A DNA stretch of 64,000 nt from Leptobrachium leishanense (lineage: Eukaryota > Chordata > Amphibia > Anura > Megophryidae), in the NCBI GenBank assembly GCA_009667805.1, contig CM019064.1, forward strand, positions 379,065,120-379,129,119, given 5' to 3'. Of the stretch, positions 1-12,800 are shown one piece after another. Position 1 is the stretch's first letter. The number at the start of each line of letters is the position of its first letter. Position numbers and translations under genes: made by a program. Under the pieces are notes generated by a model. That model saw only the letters and a program-made list of their open reading frames with translations, was not told the origin of the DNA and ran no database searches.

Positions 1-776
1 ATTAGCCAGAACACTGCCCCCCCCCCATTACCTGACATATGCTATACCTAAACTACATAGTCTGACCTAAAATGAGGTCTTGTGCCATTGCAGCTATCTT
101 TTTAATGTATGAAATTAGAAGGAAGCACAAACTTCAAAGACTTAATTTAATATTGTTTAAAGTTCCCTGGACTGTTACAGCTGTGTAATTGAAATGTTTG
201 GAAGAATTGGTATAATCTGTTTAAATTGCTGTCGGGTCGGGCATTTGGGATATACAGCACGGTGCTCAGAATCTTTATCCATGGACAAACCGCCATACAA
301 TCTCTAGCAATTTTTCCTTAACCCCTTAATTCTTTTAATTTTTTTTGCAGCACTGTAACTATATTGAATGCCTGAGTGCATGGGGCAAACATTTGTATTT
401 TGACATTGCATGCAAATATTCCTACATTCACATATTACTCTCTACCGAAGGAGTTGTCTGTGGGCTTCCATTAATTATAACTTATCAGGGTAATTTCTGG
501 TGTGTCCTTTTTTTTTTTCTTTTTCTTTCAAATGAAGAGTCCTATGCACTTTAGATCTGCCTCCGCCTAGCTTACGATATATTAGGTTTACATTCTGTTG
601 CATAGCACTTCTGTAGCAAACGGTATACGGGAACTATTCATGTGGGTTTTTATGCCTCAAGACTTGCACAATAATAATTCCTTGGTTATTTTGACTACAT
701 GGGCAGAAACTTTAGTTTGTTGCTATCCTATTGCCTTTCAGACTTGGCTTTAAAACTTTTTTCTTTGCTTTTGAAG
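1..776 (+). other. Partial ITGA5 intron
   Basis: Sequence upstream of the first recognisable exon. The expected preceding propeller exon (GYSVAVGEF...FVSGVP type) is not found here, so this is intron. It is AT-rich with homopolymer runs, and I see no repeat or RNA gene that I can name. Confidence 0.6.
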
Positions 777-833
777 GTCACCATATTAAATGGGACAGAT
801 CTGAAATCGCTATTTAACTTTTCAGGAATACAG
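777..833 (+). CDS. ITGA5: ITGA5 exon a: propeller strand
   Basis: Encodes [19 protein letters not shown], matching the propeller segment just before MASYFGY in alpha-5. Acceptor AG at 775-776, donor GTAAGC at 834. The exon is in phase 0 at both ends (57 nt). Confidence 0.93.
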
Positions 834-3800
834 GTAAGCTTTGAGTTTTTTGTTAAAGGTTTTCCCTGGGGAGTATTTAATTCATAAACTTGGTTTTGGT
901 TTTCAGCATGGTCATTACTGACACTTTTTTACCTTTTATGGGGGTATGTGGCATGTGCTGTGATCCCTTTTATAAAGTAAACTATCATTTGATGTACATC
1001 CGTAATTGACACACGGGTTATTCAGAGAGGTGAAAAGCAGGAGAATGACCAGAGAATGGAAAATTCTAGGTTAAAATAGCCGATTTGGAAAGTGAGATGA
1101 ATGGGAGAATTTTTCTGGTTTGGCTATTTTGACCTAGAATTTTCACTTCTCCACTCATTCTCCTACTTTTCACCTCTCTGAATAACCCTGATAGTGTTAA
1201 TTTGTAGACTCCTTTAGTCACCATTTTAGTGCCAGTTTAGAACACTGAAATAACTTCATCACTGGTCTATTCGTTAACATCTTGGCCTCATCAATGAGAC
1301 AACTCTGCAATGGTTTTATACATCTATTAAAGGAGCGAAGTCTTCATCCAGTTGGTCAGTTCATTAATGGACCTCTTAAGTGGGGACATATGTTGACTGT
1401 TGCGGTCATTTGCTAGGGAGTCCTTGGATGTGGGGTGGGCACTAACGTGTAAATTCCATTCCCCTGGTATAGTTAAGTTTCATATTTTTACACCCCCCCC
1501 TTGCTTTATGGCCCAATTTTCATTTTATGGCCGTTGTCATTGTCCACTGTCGCTTGCCTCATTTTATTTTGCCCCGGTTTATGTCCCTCTTTCCATTTTT
1601 TTGATTCCCTTCGCATGTTGCAGATTAGAGATGCAGGCTTCCATGAACTGAGATTTCTCTATTGTCTTCGTTGGAGCTCTGAGGTGGAGCATCCAGCTCT
1701 TGCTCAGATGTCCTTTCCCACAGCTGCAGTATGACCACTGTCTTCAGTGCTCTTTCATTGGATGTTTGGCCCAAAGCATCCAACGAAGAGGCACCAGGGA
1801 CGCTTGTGCTCTTCCGCTGGACATATCTCATATGGTATGAACATATACAAGATGTGTCTTGTCAGAAACTTGTCAGAAACTGGAGCATGCGCATGTGTAA
1901 CAGGTGTGAACTTCGTTTCTGATTGGGGGGGGAAAAGGAGGCTGAGCTCGTCACGGCTTCACATCTCTGTTATAAATGGATACCAAGATTTGAAATCATG
2001 GCTACCAGCATTTTGAGAGGATGCTCCGCCCACCCGGACTGAACGCCCCAGCCTTTAAGACCTTTACCCTTCCAGCATTTAAGCTTTACTCTGGTTACAG
2101 TTGGTCTTTATCTTCTTTCTAGATGGCATCGTACTTTGGATATTCTGTGGCAGCCACTGACCTTAACAATGATGGGTAAGCGTTTGTGTTTTTCACGGTC
2201 TGGGAATTCACACACTTCAGTAGTCCCTCTCCTCCTTTTAAAACCTTTTTATGATTGGGCTGACTGTCCCTCAAATGCTTTAAACTGAAATCTGCCATGA
2301 ATTAAAAAAAAAGCGGTCTCGCGCATGCTTGAAGTTCTTGTCGGCATGGAAGAGTTATGTCTGCATTTACCCAATGTGCATTGTAGGTTAGATGACCTCC
2401 TAATAGGAGCTCCATTGTTCATGGAAAAGACACATGATGGAAGACCGCAGGAGGTAGGTCAAGTCTACGTATATCTGCAGCGTGAGACTATGTCACCCGA
2501 CCCAGACTTGACACTCACAGGAGAGGAGGAATATGGCCGCTTTGGAACTTCCATAGCCACATTGGGCGATTTGGATCAAGATGGCTATAACGGTATGTGA
2601 CCCTTTTTTGTGCTCTAAATTCATTGTCTTTAACAGCCAGGTCAAGGCTTTAATCCCTTGTGTTTAGCTCCGTCTCTTTTCAAAGCGATCATTCTCAAGC
2701 CAGCATATAAATGCTGAGAAACTAAATTACTTGTTTTTAGCTCTTTTTTTTGTCTTTTTGAATAAAAGCTGAGCCTTAATTTGTTCAGCCTGCTTTATAT
2801 ATAATATAGTGAAAAGGTGAGATCTGGAACGTCAATTAAGCCCTGGTATATAATGAAAAAATTAGTTATGCACCGAAATGAGAATTTTTCAGACCATAAA
2901 TCTGTCATCTGACCCTGGAGGCCCAGTCGAGTCAGGGGATCAACTGAGCCTCAAGGCTGGTTGAGCTGAGGGCTCAGCTGGCCTCCAGGGCCCAGGTTCA
3001 GATGATTATTATTAGCGCAAGGAAGAAAGAGAATGTATGGTCTCAAATTTCTCGGGTGCTCTTGGATGAAATGATTTCTAGAATAGAGAATCAAAAGAAC
3101 ACCTTCATTGCATAGTATATATTGCAATTTTAAGGAGGCAGTGTGGGTAACGGATATGAACTCACAAGCATGGAGCCTCAAGGCTCGTGGTGTTCGCCTT
3201 TGAGCCTCTATGGGGGGCTCCTCCCGTCAGAATGGTGATTCGGGAGATAGTTTCAGAATCCAGAAGTACCTCGATAAATAAGAAAATAATGGCACAATAC
3301 CAGAGCAAAATGGCAATATGGTAAGATGGATAATATACACTCACGTGTTCCTGAGCCTCCCGTTTGAGTGGCTCAGTACCTTAGCCTGTGGACCACTTCA
3401 ATGGTAGAGGGGGGGTCCCACCCCTATGGTGATAAATGAACTGATGGATGGATGCGGTAAAAGTCAGGATCAGGATCAGAAGATGGAAATTCGGGTATTG
3501 AAAAGAAATTTATTGAAATAAAAAATAAAAATAGAATAAAACAAACATAAAATTGTTAATTTTATGTTTGTTTTATTCTATTTTTATTTTTTATTTCAAT
3601 AAATTTCTTTTCAATACCCGAATTTCCATCTTCTGATCCTGATCCTGACTTTTACCGCATCCATCCATCAGTTCATTTATCACCATAGGGGTGGGACCCC
3701 CCCTCTACCATTGAAGTGGTCCACAGGCTAAGGTACTGAGCCACTCAAACGGGAGGCTCAGGAACACGTGAGTGTATATTATCCATCTTACCATATTGCC

Positions 3801-6800
3801 ATTTTGCTCTGGTATTGTGCCATTATTTTCTTATTTATCGAGGTACTTCTGGATTCTGAAACTATCTCCCGAATCACCATTCTGACGGGAGGAGCCCCCC
3901 ATAGAGGCTCAAAGGCGAACACCACGAGCCTTGAGGCTCCATGCTTGTGAGTTCATATCCGTTACCCACACTGCCTCCTTAAAATTGCAATATATACTAT
4001 GCAATGAAGGTGTTCTTTTGATTCTCTATTCTAGAAATCATTTCATCCAAGAGCACCCGAGAAATTTGAGACCATACATTCTCTCTTTCTTCCTTGCGCT
4101 CCCTTCACAAGCCCAAGTTTTGTATTGTTTTTACGTTCACATTTTGTACGGTCCCCGTCCTGGATCTGCTGCTGCTCAATGAGGACTATCTGCTTGAGGC
4201 CGGCCCTTGGTAGCCATTTCGGCAGCTGCCCTGCTGCCTTTTGTCTGCCAGCGCCCCCGCCTTGCTGCTGCAGGGGTCGCTTGGTCCTGCTTGGAGTTTG
4301 TCCGGTCCTTCTTCCTCCCGGTCCTGCTGCTCTTTGGCTCTGTGCATGAAAACCAGCGCGTGTGATCCATGGCCCAACGAGCCCTCACCTGGTGGAGAGC
4401 GTCAGGAAAGTGCGGGGCATGAGGCCTGGACTAGACCGCCACACCCAGAGATCGGGCAGACTCCATGTGGGACCGAAAACAACCCATGCGGAGGCGTTAG
4501 CGGACTAAGGCAGCGGGGAGCTGCCGGGGCGGCTACCACAGGACAAAGGGCTATTGCACTGGGGAAAATTTAGGTTTGAATGAGGTGGAATCTAACCTCC
4601 AAGGACTAATTCAACTAAACTAGGTATAAATCCCCCACACCTCCCCATTCGATCATCAACATAGCGTAACATGCGCTATTGGTTTTCACCTGTTATTTTT
4701 CTGGACGAGCTTCGTTTCAATTGGTCATTGTATCAGTTTAATGTATTTAATAAAGGTTGTTATTTTTTGTTCGTTTCGAATTCTCACCTGGACTTGTAAC
4801 CCAGTGCTGGAGTTAACGACATTAAATTTGAGGGGGGGGGGTTGTATGTAGTGTCAGCTATGTGAATATATTTAATGTGGTATACATCATGAATTGTCAG
4901 CTGACAATTTCCAGAATTTATTGAATGAAAAAGGTGGCCAGATAATCATGGGAGTTGTAGTCCACAAACATCTGAGGGCCAGAATTTGAGTTTCCTGGTA
5001 GTTAGCTGGAGTTGGTGAGAAATAGAAATTTTTAACCTTGACAGGGCTTTGAGCTCCCCAGTTTGACACCCTACCACTATGTAAATGAGCAGGATCTTTA
5101 GTCATCTGATCAAAGAATGAAGAAAGATTAAGTTCCTAATTTCACTGCCATAACTCATGCATAGCCTGCTTGTGAATGGTGATAAATCTGGAACCACTGC
5201 CATAAGTTCAAATGCTGATTTGGCACATGGCAATTTAGAAATGGGTATAGGGAGTCTAGGGTTCAAGGTTATACTTTATCATTTGTTGGCATAATGTTAA
5301 ACCCTCTTAAGCCTCAGCAATGTCTCACATTTTATTTTGTTTATGGCTAATTTCACTCTAATTTTATTTCTAGCTAGCTGGTCACGTTTGTCCTTTCTAA
5401 CCTTCCCATTTACCCTACAGATGTTGCTATTGGAGCTCCCTTCGGTGGGAAGGATGGCAAAGGAGCAGTTTTCATCTTCAACGGTTTTTCAGGTGGTCTG
5501 AAGACTAAACCTTCCCAAGTGCTGTATGGATTGTGGGGGTCTAATGAAGCCCCTGCTTTCTTTGGGTTTTCCAGCAGTTCAGGCAAAGACCTTGATGGGA
5601 ATGGATACCCAGGTACAGAAATCCCATTGAGTGATCTGACACGCCTTTCCCAGTGATCCTAATCTGAATAATCTTGACGTATGGTGTTTTACTTTTTATC
5701 TTTCTCACAATTGGCGTCAAACCGTGAGGTTCCCGACACTTCCTTACAGATCCCTTTAAAATCTATCAACTGTAGTTTTTTTCCGTATCCCACATACCAG
5801 TCTAATCTTTGGCTCAAAGCTTGTTTTGCGTAGTTTATGGGAAGTATGAGCAAATTTCCTTTTTGTTTCATGAACTCGAATTAGGAATTTAAGAATGTGT
5901 GTAAACGTCTGCTAATACAGGATACAAGAAAGCATTTCTTTCAGGCACAGAAATTACACCTAGCTTTTAGTTTTGCGATGTCCTATTGTGCCAATAAAAT
6001 ATATTTTCTAATGGTAAATCTCCGCTTTGATCATCAAACCAGGCAGATTTATACATTCCCAAAAAGTACCTCATTGGCTTTAAGTTTGCCATCTTTGACG
6101 TTTCAGAATATCTAACTGTTAATACCTCTATTTTCAGATCTTATTGTTGGTGCCTTTGGTGTTAATAAGGCTCTTGTGTACAGGTAAACTACCAGCATTC
6201 CTTTTACCTAATGAACTTGTGACCAGATGTTCGAGTATTTGCTAGTACGTCTACACAATGCATATGTAATGTTGGTTTCACAGTTGTTACAGTTTGGCAG
6301 AGTGGGGACACAAATATGACCTCAACTGAGCGTAGAATATCTGGTATCTGATAGATTCTTTTGATCTACTTGGAATAATTCTAGCCTTGATCAGAAAGAT
6401 ATTTGAACCATGCCTTAAACAAGGTGTCTAAAGCCATGCTCAGTGTAGAGGCTATGATCGAAGTCTGGGGTGCCCATACTAAATCCACTGAAGTTTGTAA
6501 ATTTACCTAACTGAATATAGCCTGCTTTTTGCAGCCTCTATGGCCTTCTGTTCGGGTTAGATACTTGCTTTTAATATCTTTTTATAAAGGGCTAAATGTT
6601 TTGGTATTTGACATCCTATTTACTTATGTCCTGCAGGTCACGTCCTATAGTTCACGCCAGCGCGTCTTTGCAGATCAGCCCGTCTATGTTTAACCCAGAG
6701 GAGAAGAATTGTGTTATTGACGAGGCAGGCACTCGAGTTTCCTGGTGAGTTTCCAAGACTAATGAACGTGAGCCGCTCCATAATTTACATAATTAAACTT

Positions 6801-9800
6801 CTTGCTGGATATTATTTCTTCATATTTCAAGCATTGAAATACTTGTGCATTAAGGAAAAAAAGCTAAATTGATCCCATGCAGGAAATGAAGAATAAAATT
6901 GGATATTTTTTAATTTTGGTTTTGCATACACTTTTTTTCGTCTGTCCTATACTAGTTTTTTAAATGGACAAAAAAACATTTTTTTTTCCTTCCAAAGTCG
7001 TCTGATTCAGCAGTGTAAAAACCCCTTTGTTTGCCAATCATTTGTTGTAGTGCTTTGCAAAAAGGACACCATAGTTCCAGGGTAGATTGTGACATTATGA
7101 ACCCTGTTTTGTAGCACATTAAAGATGCTTTTACTTTGTCTAGTTCTAATTTGCCCCTGCATTAATGCACGTTTTACTAGAAGACTGTCAAAAGAACAGT
7201 GAAGTATAGTCTGTTTTTATTCCGATCATTTGTTCTGGTCAAAGCAGAATGTCACAAGTTTGCTATTTCACCATGATTTAAGTTTCTTAGTGAGGTCACC
7301 TGATTATGTTTCTGGGATATATATATTTTTAGAATGGCGTAGCTTTCACTGTTGCTAAACAACCATGTAAAGCCTGGCAGGATGCCTCTGGCTTCGATGA
7401 ATGAGCAATTGTGATGGTTCTGAAAACCAGCTGCTTAACCTTCCTTCTGCTAGAGAGGTTTCTAGAGCATCTTTGTGTATATAACTGTAACGGTTTCCTT
7501 TTATACATCGGAGTACAGTAATACAACCGTTTGCTCTGAAGTTCAGTGCAAGCCCCCCTGCTGCCATGAGCGGTTCTTAAGACTAACCCTAACTAGCCCT
7601 GTCATAATGGCATGACTTATCACGGGTGCCTATTTGGCAGGAAAGGCCTGGAGTGAAGTTGCTGCCAGCAAAATGATACATTGCCGAGCTATGTGGGAAA
7701 GGACATTAGCCTAATTAATCCAAAGGGAAACATCTGAAAATTCAAGGACAGCGTGTACACATACACTCAAACTCACATGTAGCGGATGCCCTTAAACGGC
7801 TCCGTCTCTTTATTTGAAGGTGGAAGCCTCGATTCTGGCTCGGCAGAATGTGCATGGTTAATATAGCAAGACGTTTTCTCTAACTACTGTTGGTTCATTT
7901 GTTCACAAATGCCTTTCCGGAATCTAAAGAGATCCAGATGTAATAACACTTTATCTCTTCTTTCCAGCATAAACCTCAGTTTCTGCTTAAATGCTTCAGG
8001 AAAACATGTGCCTAAATCTATTGGTGAGTATTGCACATTTTTGTTACTTTTAAATGAAAGTTACAGTTAAACCTCTTGTGTACCTCCTAATGATGTCTGC
8101 TCCAGCAGGCCAGCCCCACTTTGGGACTTCTGTTCCACCATCCCTAAATGTTAGCATTTCTCAACTGTTCTGCTCAGGTATTGCACGCTTGAGTTGTCCA
8201 CCCCACGACAATCCTGTTCCTCGGGATAAGAGACTATACCACCACCCTCCCAGAAACCACCTTTTTACCCTCATAAATGAACACTGACACCAGACTTTAT
8301 GGAATATGTAGCAGTACCTTGCTTTATGTCAATTTAACAAGCGCCAAATTATTAGCATGAAACATCAGCAGTGTTCACTTTTTTTATTTTAAATCCATAC
8401 TTTTTATTTACCAGTAATTTTCCATTCCTTTCCTCAACACACTTTACGGATATCACAATAAAGTGAATTCTATACTTGCATACATACTATTTAAATGTCT
8501 CTTCCCTTTTGTGACGACTTAATCACTAAACTATACACTGCCACTTCTACCTTTCCTGGCCCTGTGACAAAACCCCAAAATCCTCCCCAAAACAAAACGC
8601 TCAAACATTTTTATGTTGCTACTCCTTTTACACTACGAAACACTTACAGGGTTATTCAAAGAGAATTACTAAATTTTCCTATTACCATAACTGAAAGTTA
8701 GAATTTTAATAATGACTCGGCGGCGAGTATTTGCTTCTTTCTTAATATTTAATCACAGCAGTAAGAGAAAAGTGAACAAGTGAAAAAAATCTAAGTTCCC
8801 CTTAGCCCCTCCCTCCAGTCCACAATCCCCTGCAGTCCATGTCTACATATGGGGCTGAACCAGGAAATGCGTCTTTCTTGCTGCGAACAGGATAAGGAAC
8901 CGGAAGTAATAAATCCAATAGGAGCGAAGGACAATCCGATGTAGAGGAAAGGATAACCAAAACTGGGAAACGAAAGGCATAGAGGACCAGTTGTGAGAAG
9001 GCTGTACTTGAGTCCAATCAGGTGGCTGAAAAACATAACAGAAAACACGGACCAGGGATTAGAGAAAAGTCCCGTTACTGCCAATCAAAGGCCGAATTCA
9101 GAATATAATATACGGGACGTTAATTGATAAAACGATACGTTTATAGCTAAATAACTGTATAGTAAAACGAAAATCTCATGAAATAAGAACAGTAGATTAT
9201 TTTGTTTGTGTGTATATGTAACTATATGTAATAAACATTACAATAGAGTAAACATAACATATGGGAGGGTGAGGAGGGAAATACTCGCCTCTGAGTCATT
9301 ATTAAAATTCTAACTTTCCGTTATGGGAATAGGAAAATTTTTAGTAATTTTAAGTCATTGACTCGGAGGCTCCTATTTGCTGGTTCAAAGCTCATCCAGA
9401 ATCGGGGTAGACCAATGTGACAAAGGTTTCAAATAAAAGGTACGCAACGTAGATTCTCTGGACCAATCTGCGGCCCGCATCAAATCTTCTAAACGACAAC
9501 CCAATGACACAGCGGATGAATCCATAGCACTCCTAACAGAGTGTGCGCCAAAACAAGAGATATCAATACCTGCCTCCGACATAAGCCAACGCATCCACCG
9601 GGCTAAGGTTGCTGATGATACTGGGTTATGAGGAACCTTAATAGACAAAAATAGAGGGGATACCCCACTAGGGCGAAACTGATCCGTACGGGATTCATAT
9701 TCCTGCAAACACAATATTGGACAGATCATCGGATGATTCGTCAAATATGGGTAAAAAACCGAGGTGATGGAGGTTTTTGTGCGTCTAACAATATCAAACG

Positions 9801-12800
9801 TAACCCCATCTGAGCCAAACGAACGTGACGGAACATCTAAAGCACGTACATCGCTCACTCTTTTTTACAAGAAAAAAGACAGAATAACACTAACAATTTC
9901 GCTGACAATTGTCGAATGGAAAGGTCTTCATTAGGTGGCCAACTGGTTAAAAATCGTAAAATAACCGAAACGTCCCAGGTAGAGGTATAACAAGGGGTTG
10001 GGATTCGAGTTAAACGAATGGCTCGTAGCAAACGGCACACCAACGGATGGCGACCTATAGGAATGCCATACAAACCCACATGTGAGGCAGAGACAGCCGA
10101 TCTCATCACATTTATTATACGATATGCCTGACATTCATGAAACAATTCTGTAAGGAAATCTAAAAAGTAATTCACAGGAGCTGAAAATGGATCCAGCTGT
10201 CTTTCCACACCCCAGCTAAACAAATTTCGCCATGCTGAACTATATGAGGAACGTGTCCCTGGAGCCCAGGCCTCCAGGAGTAAGGAACGAGTCCGTTCCG
10301 AAATGCCAGGGAGAGATCCAAGTCCCCCGAGACCAACCATGCCACTAGGCGACACTGACCCTGATGAAACAACAATGGGTGAGGTAGTTCCTCCGGATTC
10401 AATAATAGGTCTGGGCGAATCGGAAGACAACGTGGGAAGTCGATTGACCATTCCAATAGTGATGGGAACCATGGTTGACCCTTCCAGAGGGGGGTTATCA
10501 ATACAACTGTTGCCTGTTGTAGGCGAATGAGAGACCATGTTCTCACTATCATGGAGAATGGAGGAAATGCGTAATGACGTGATCCTGTCCAATTTTGTAG
10601 GAAGGCGTCCGTCGCTATTGCCTCTGGATCTGGACGCCAGCTGAAGAAACGTGGCCCTTGAGTGTTGAGTCTGGAAGCGAACAGGTCTATAAGGGCCCTC
10701 AACGAACGACAAGCGTTGCGAACACCGAGGAGTGCAACTTCCAATCTCTGGAATCCTCCGTGTGCCTGGAGTTCCAATCTGCCACGATATTCATCATGCC
10801 CGGGATGAATTGGGCCACAACTTGTAGGTTGTTGGTGAAACAATGGGACCAGAATTTCCTCGCCATCATCGAAAGAGGTTCTGACCTCGGGCTCCCTAGG
10901 TAATTGATGCTCTGAACTGCTGACAAATTGTCCAGCTTGAGGAGAATTGTACACTGGGTCTGATTTTTCGTGAAGCATTGGTTTGCGAACAACCCCGCCA
11001 ATAGTTCTAGACAATTTATTTGTAGCGTTGTCTCTGATGTGGACCATCGACCTCTCGTGGGCCATGTCGAGCTCCCCAGCCAGTGAGGCAAGCATCCGAT
11101 TCTATGGTAATCGTCGGAATTGATTGGATCAAGGGTCTCCCGTTCCAATATTGGAGGTTCTCGATCCACCACAGTAGATCCGCCCGGGCTTCGTCGGTGA
11201 GAGTCACTGGGGAAGAGTATTGGAATCCCTTGCGGAGAAAATGGGCCTTCAAGCGGTAGAGGGCCCTGTAATATAGTGGAGCCGGGGGAATCGGCAGTCG
11301 AGTGGCTGCGAGCAGACTGATCACCCGTGCCAGGCAACGAAGAGTAATATGATCTTTTTGGAGAATACTTCGTATCTCTTTCGGGATCGACGTCATCTTT
11401 TGAGGTGGAATGTGAAGCGTCATGGAGGTGGAGTCCACCACTAGGCCCAGGAATTCCAGTTTCCGTGAAGGTATCGTCAAAGATTTTTCTATGTTGATAA
11501 GGAATCCTAGATCCTGTAGTACATCTGTCGTCCACCGTAGGTGGGATAGGACAGATTCGGTATCTGCCATCAACAGGATATCGTCCAGGTATATTACGAG
11601 ATGGACTCCTCGTTCTCGAAGAGATGTTATCACTGGTTTGAGAAGTTTTGTGAAAACCCACGGAGCTGAAGATAGGCCGAAAGGAAGACAAGTGAACCTC
11701 CACATCTTGTCTTGCCACTGGAAACGAAGATAGTCTCGGTCTCGTGAATTGGTACAGTAAGGTAAGCATCTTTGAGGTGTGTGTTTTTTTTTTTGTTTTT
11801 TTACCATCCAATCCCCCTGCTGTAGGATGTCCCTGAGAGAATGTATACCTTCCGTTTTGAAATGGTTGTATTGTACGTATGAATTTAGCTCTTTTAAATT
11901 GATTACTGGTCGTAAACTCCCTCCCTTCTTTGAGACCAGCAACAAGTTGCTGACAAATCCCGGCGACTCGGTAGGAGCCCGTTGTATGGCCCCTTTGACC
12001 AATAGGTCTTGTATTTCCCTGTCCATCAGTCCCTCTTGTTCCCGAGGGAAATGTAGTGGTGGTGAGGCAAGAGGTTGTATTGGGATTGACAGTAAAGAAA
12101 TAGTGTACCCCTGCACCGTATTTAGGATCCATTGATCTGGCGTGAGGATTCGCCATTTGTGAAGAAAGAATTGTATTCGACCCCCCCCCCCCCCCGACCT
12201 GAGCCCCCGGAGAGGGAAATATCAGAGGTCTTACCTGCGGGACGTCTGCCGCGGAATGGGATTCTGGAACCTCGGAAACCTCGAGCGCGCCAAGGACTGG
12301 TTCGAGAGGGGGAAAAAGGAGCCAGAGGATTGGAACTCTGTTGGTTGCTGAGTAGCGGGGCTAGGAAAAAACCTGGTGTTGGTCCCTGGACGGCCGGTAG
12401 GACGCCCCCTATATCTACCGGCCCTTCCAAAAACTCGGCCCCTAAACACACGCTTTAATGAGGAAATTTTCTCTAGCGAATTAAAGGTATTGGCGTATGT
12501 ACCCATACTCTTGACATAAGCCTCCCCAAATAAAAATCCTTGAGCTGCGCTGCCTAAGTCGGTGTCCGCTATGGCCGTCAGTTGGTTGTCAACTTTCAAA
12601 AGAATGGATTTGCGCCGTTCTGCGGCCAAAGCTGCGTTGGCATTGCCAAAAAACAACAGCGCCCTTTGAACCCAATCGCGGACAAGGGTAGGTGATAGGG
12701 TGGAATTAGCTAATTTAGCTTCCTCAGCGATGTTAAGTTTTAAGGGGCCTGCCATATCCAATAATTTATCTTCGCATGTGCGAAATGCATGATCCAGGCC

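Noticed and set aside
345..554. Open frame after a T-rich AG as a possible upstream ITGA5 exon
   Set aside because: The peptide has no similarity to the propeller segment expected before [10 protein letters not shown].
3162..3950. Two identical 60-residue open frames facing each other
   Set aside because: They are the same sequence in the two arms of the palindrome. They have no domain or homology I recognise, and intact frames follow automatically from arm identity.
4241..4573. 110-codon frame in a GC-rich intronic block
   Set aside because: Overlapping frames exist on both strands, as expected of GC-rich DNA. No domain, no splice context and no fit to ITGA5.
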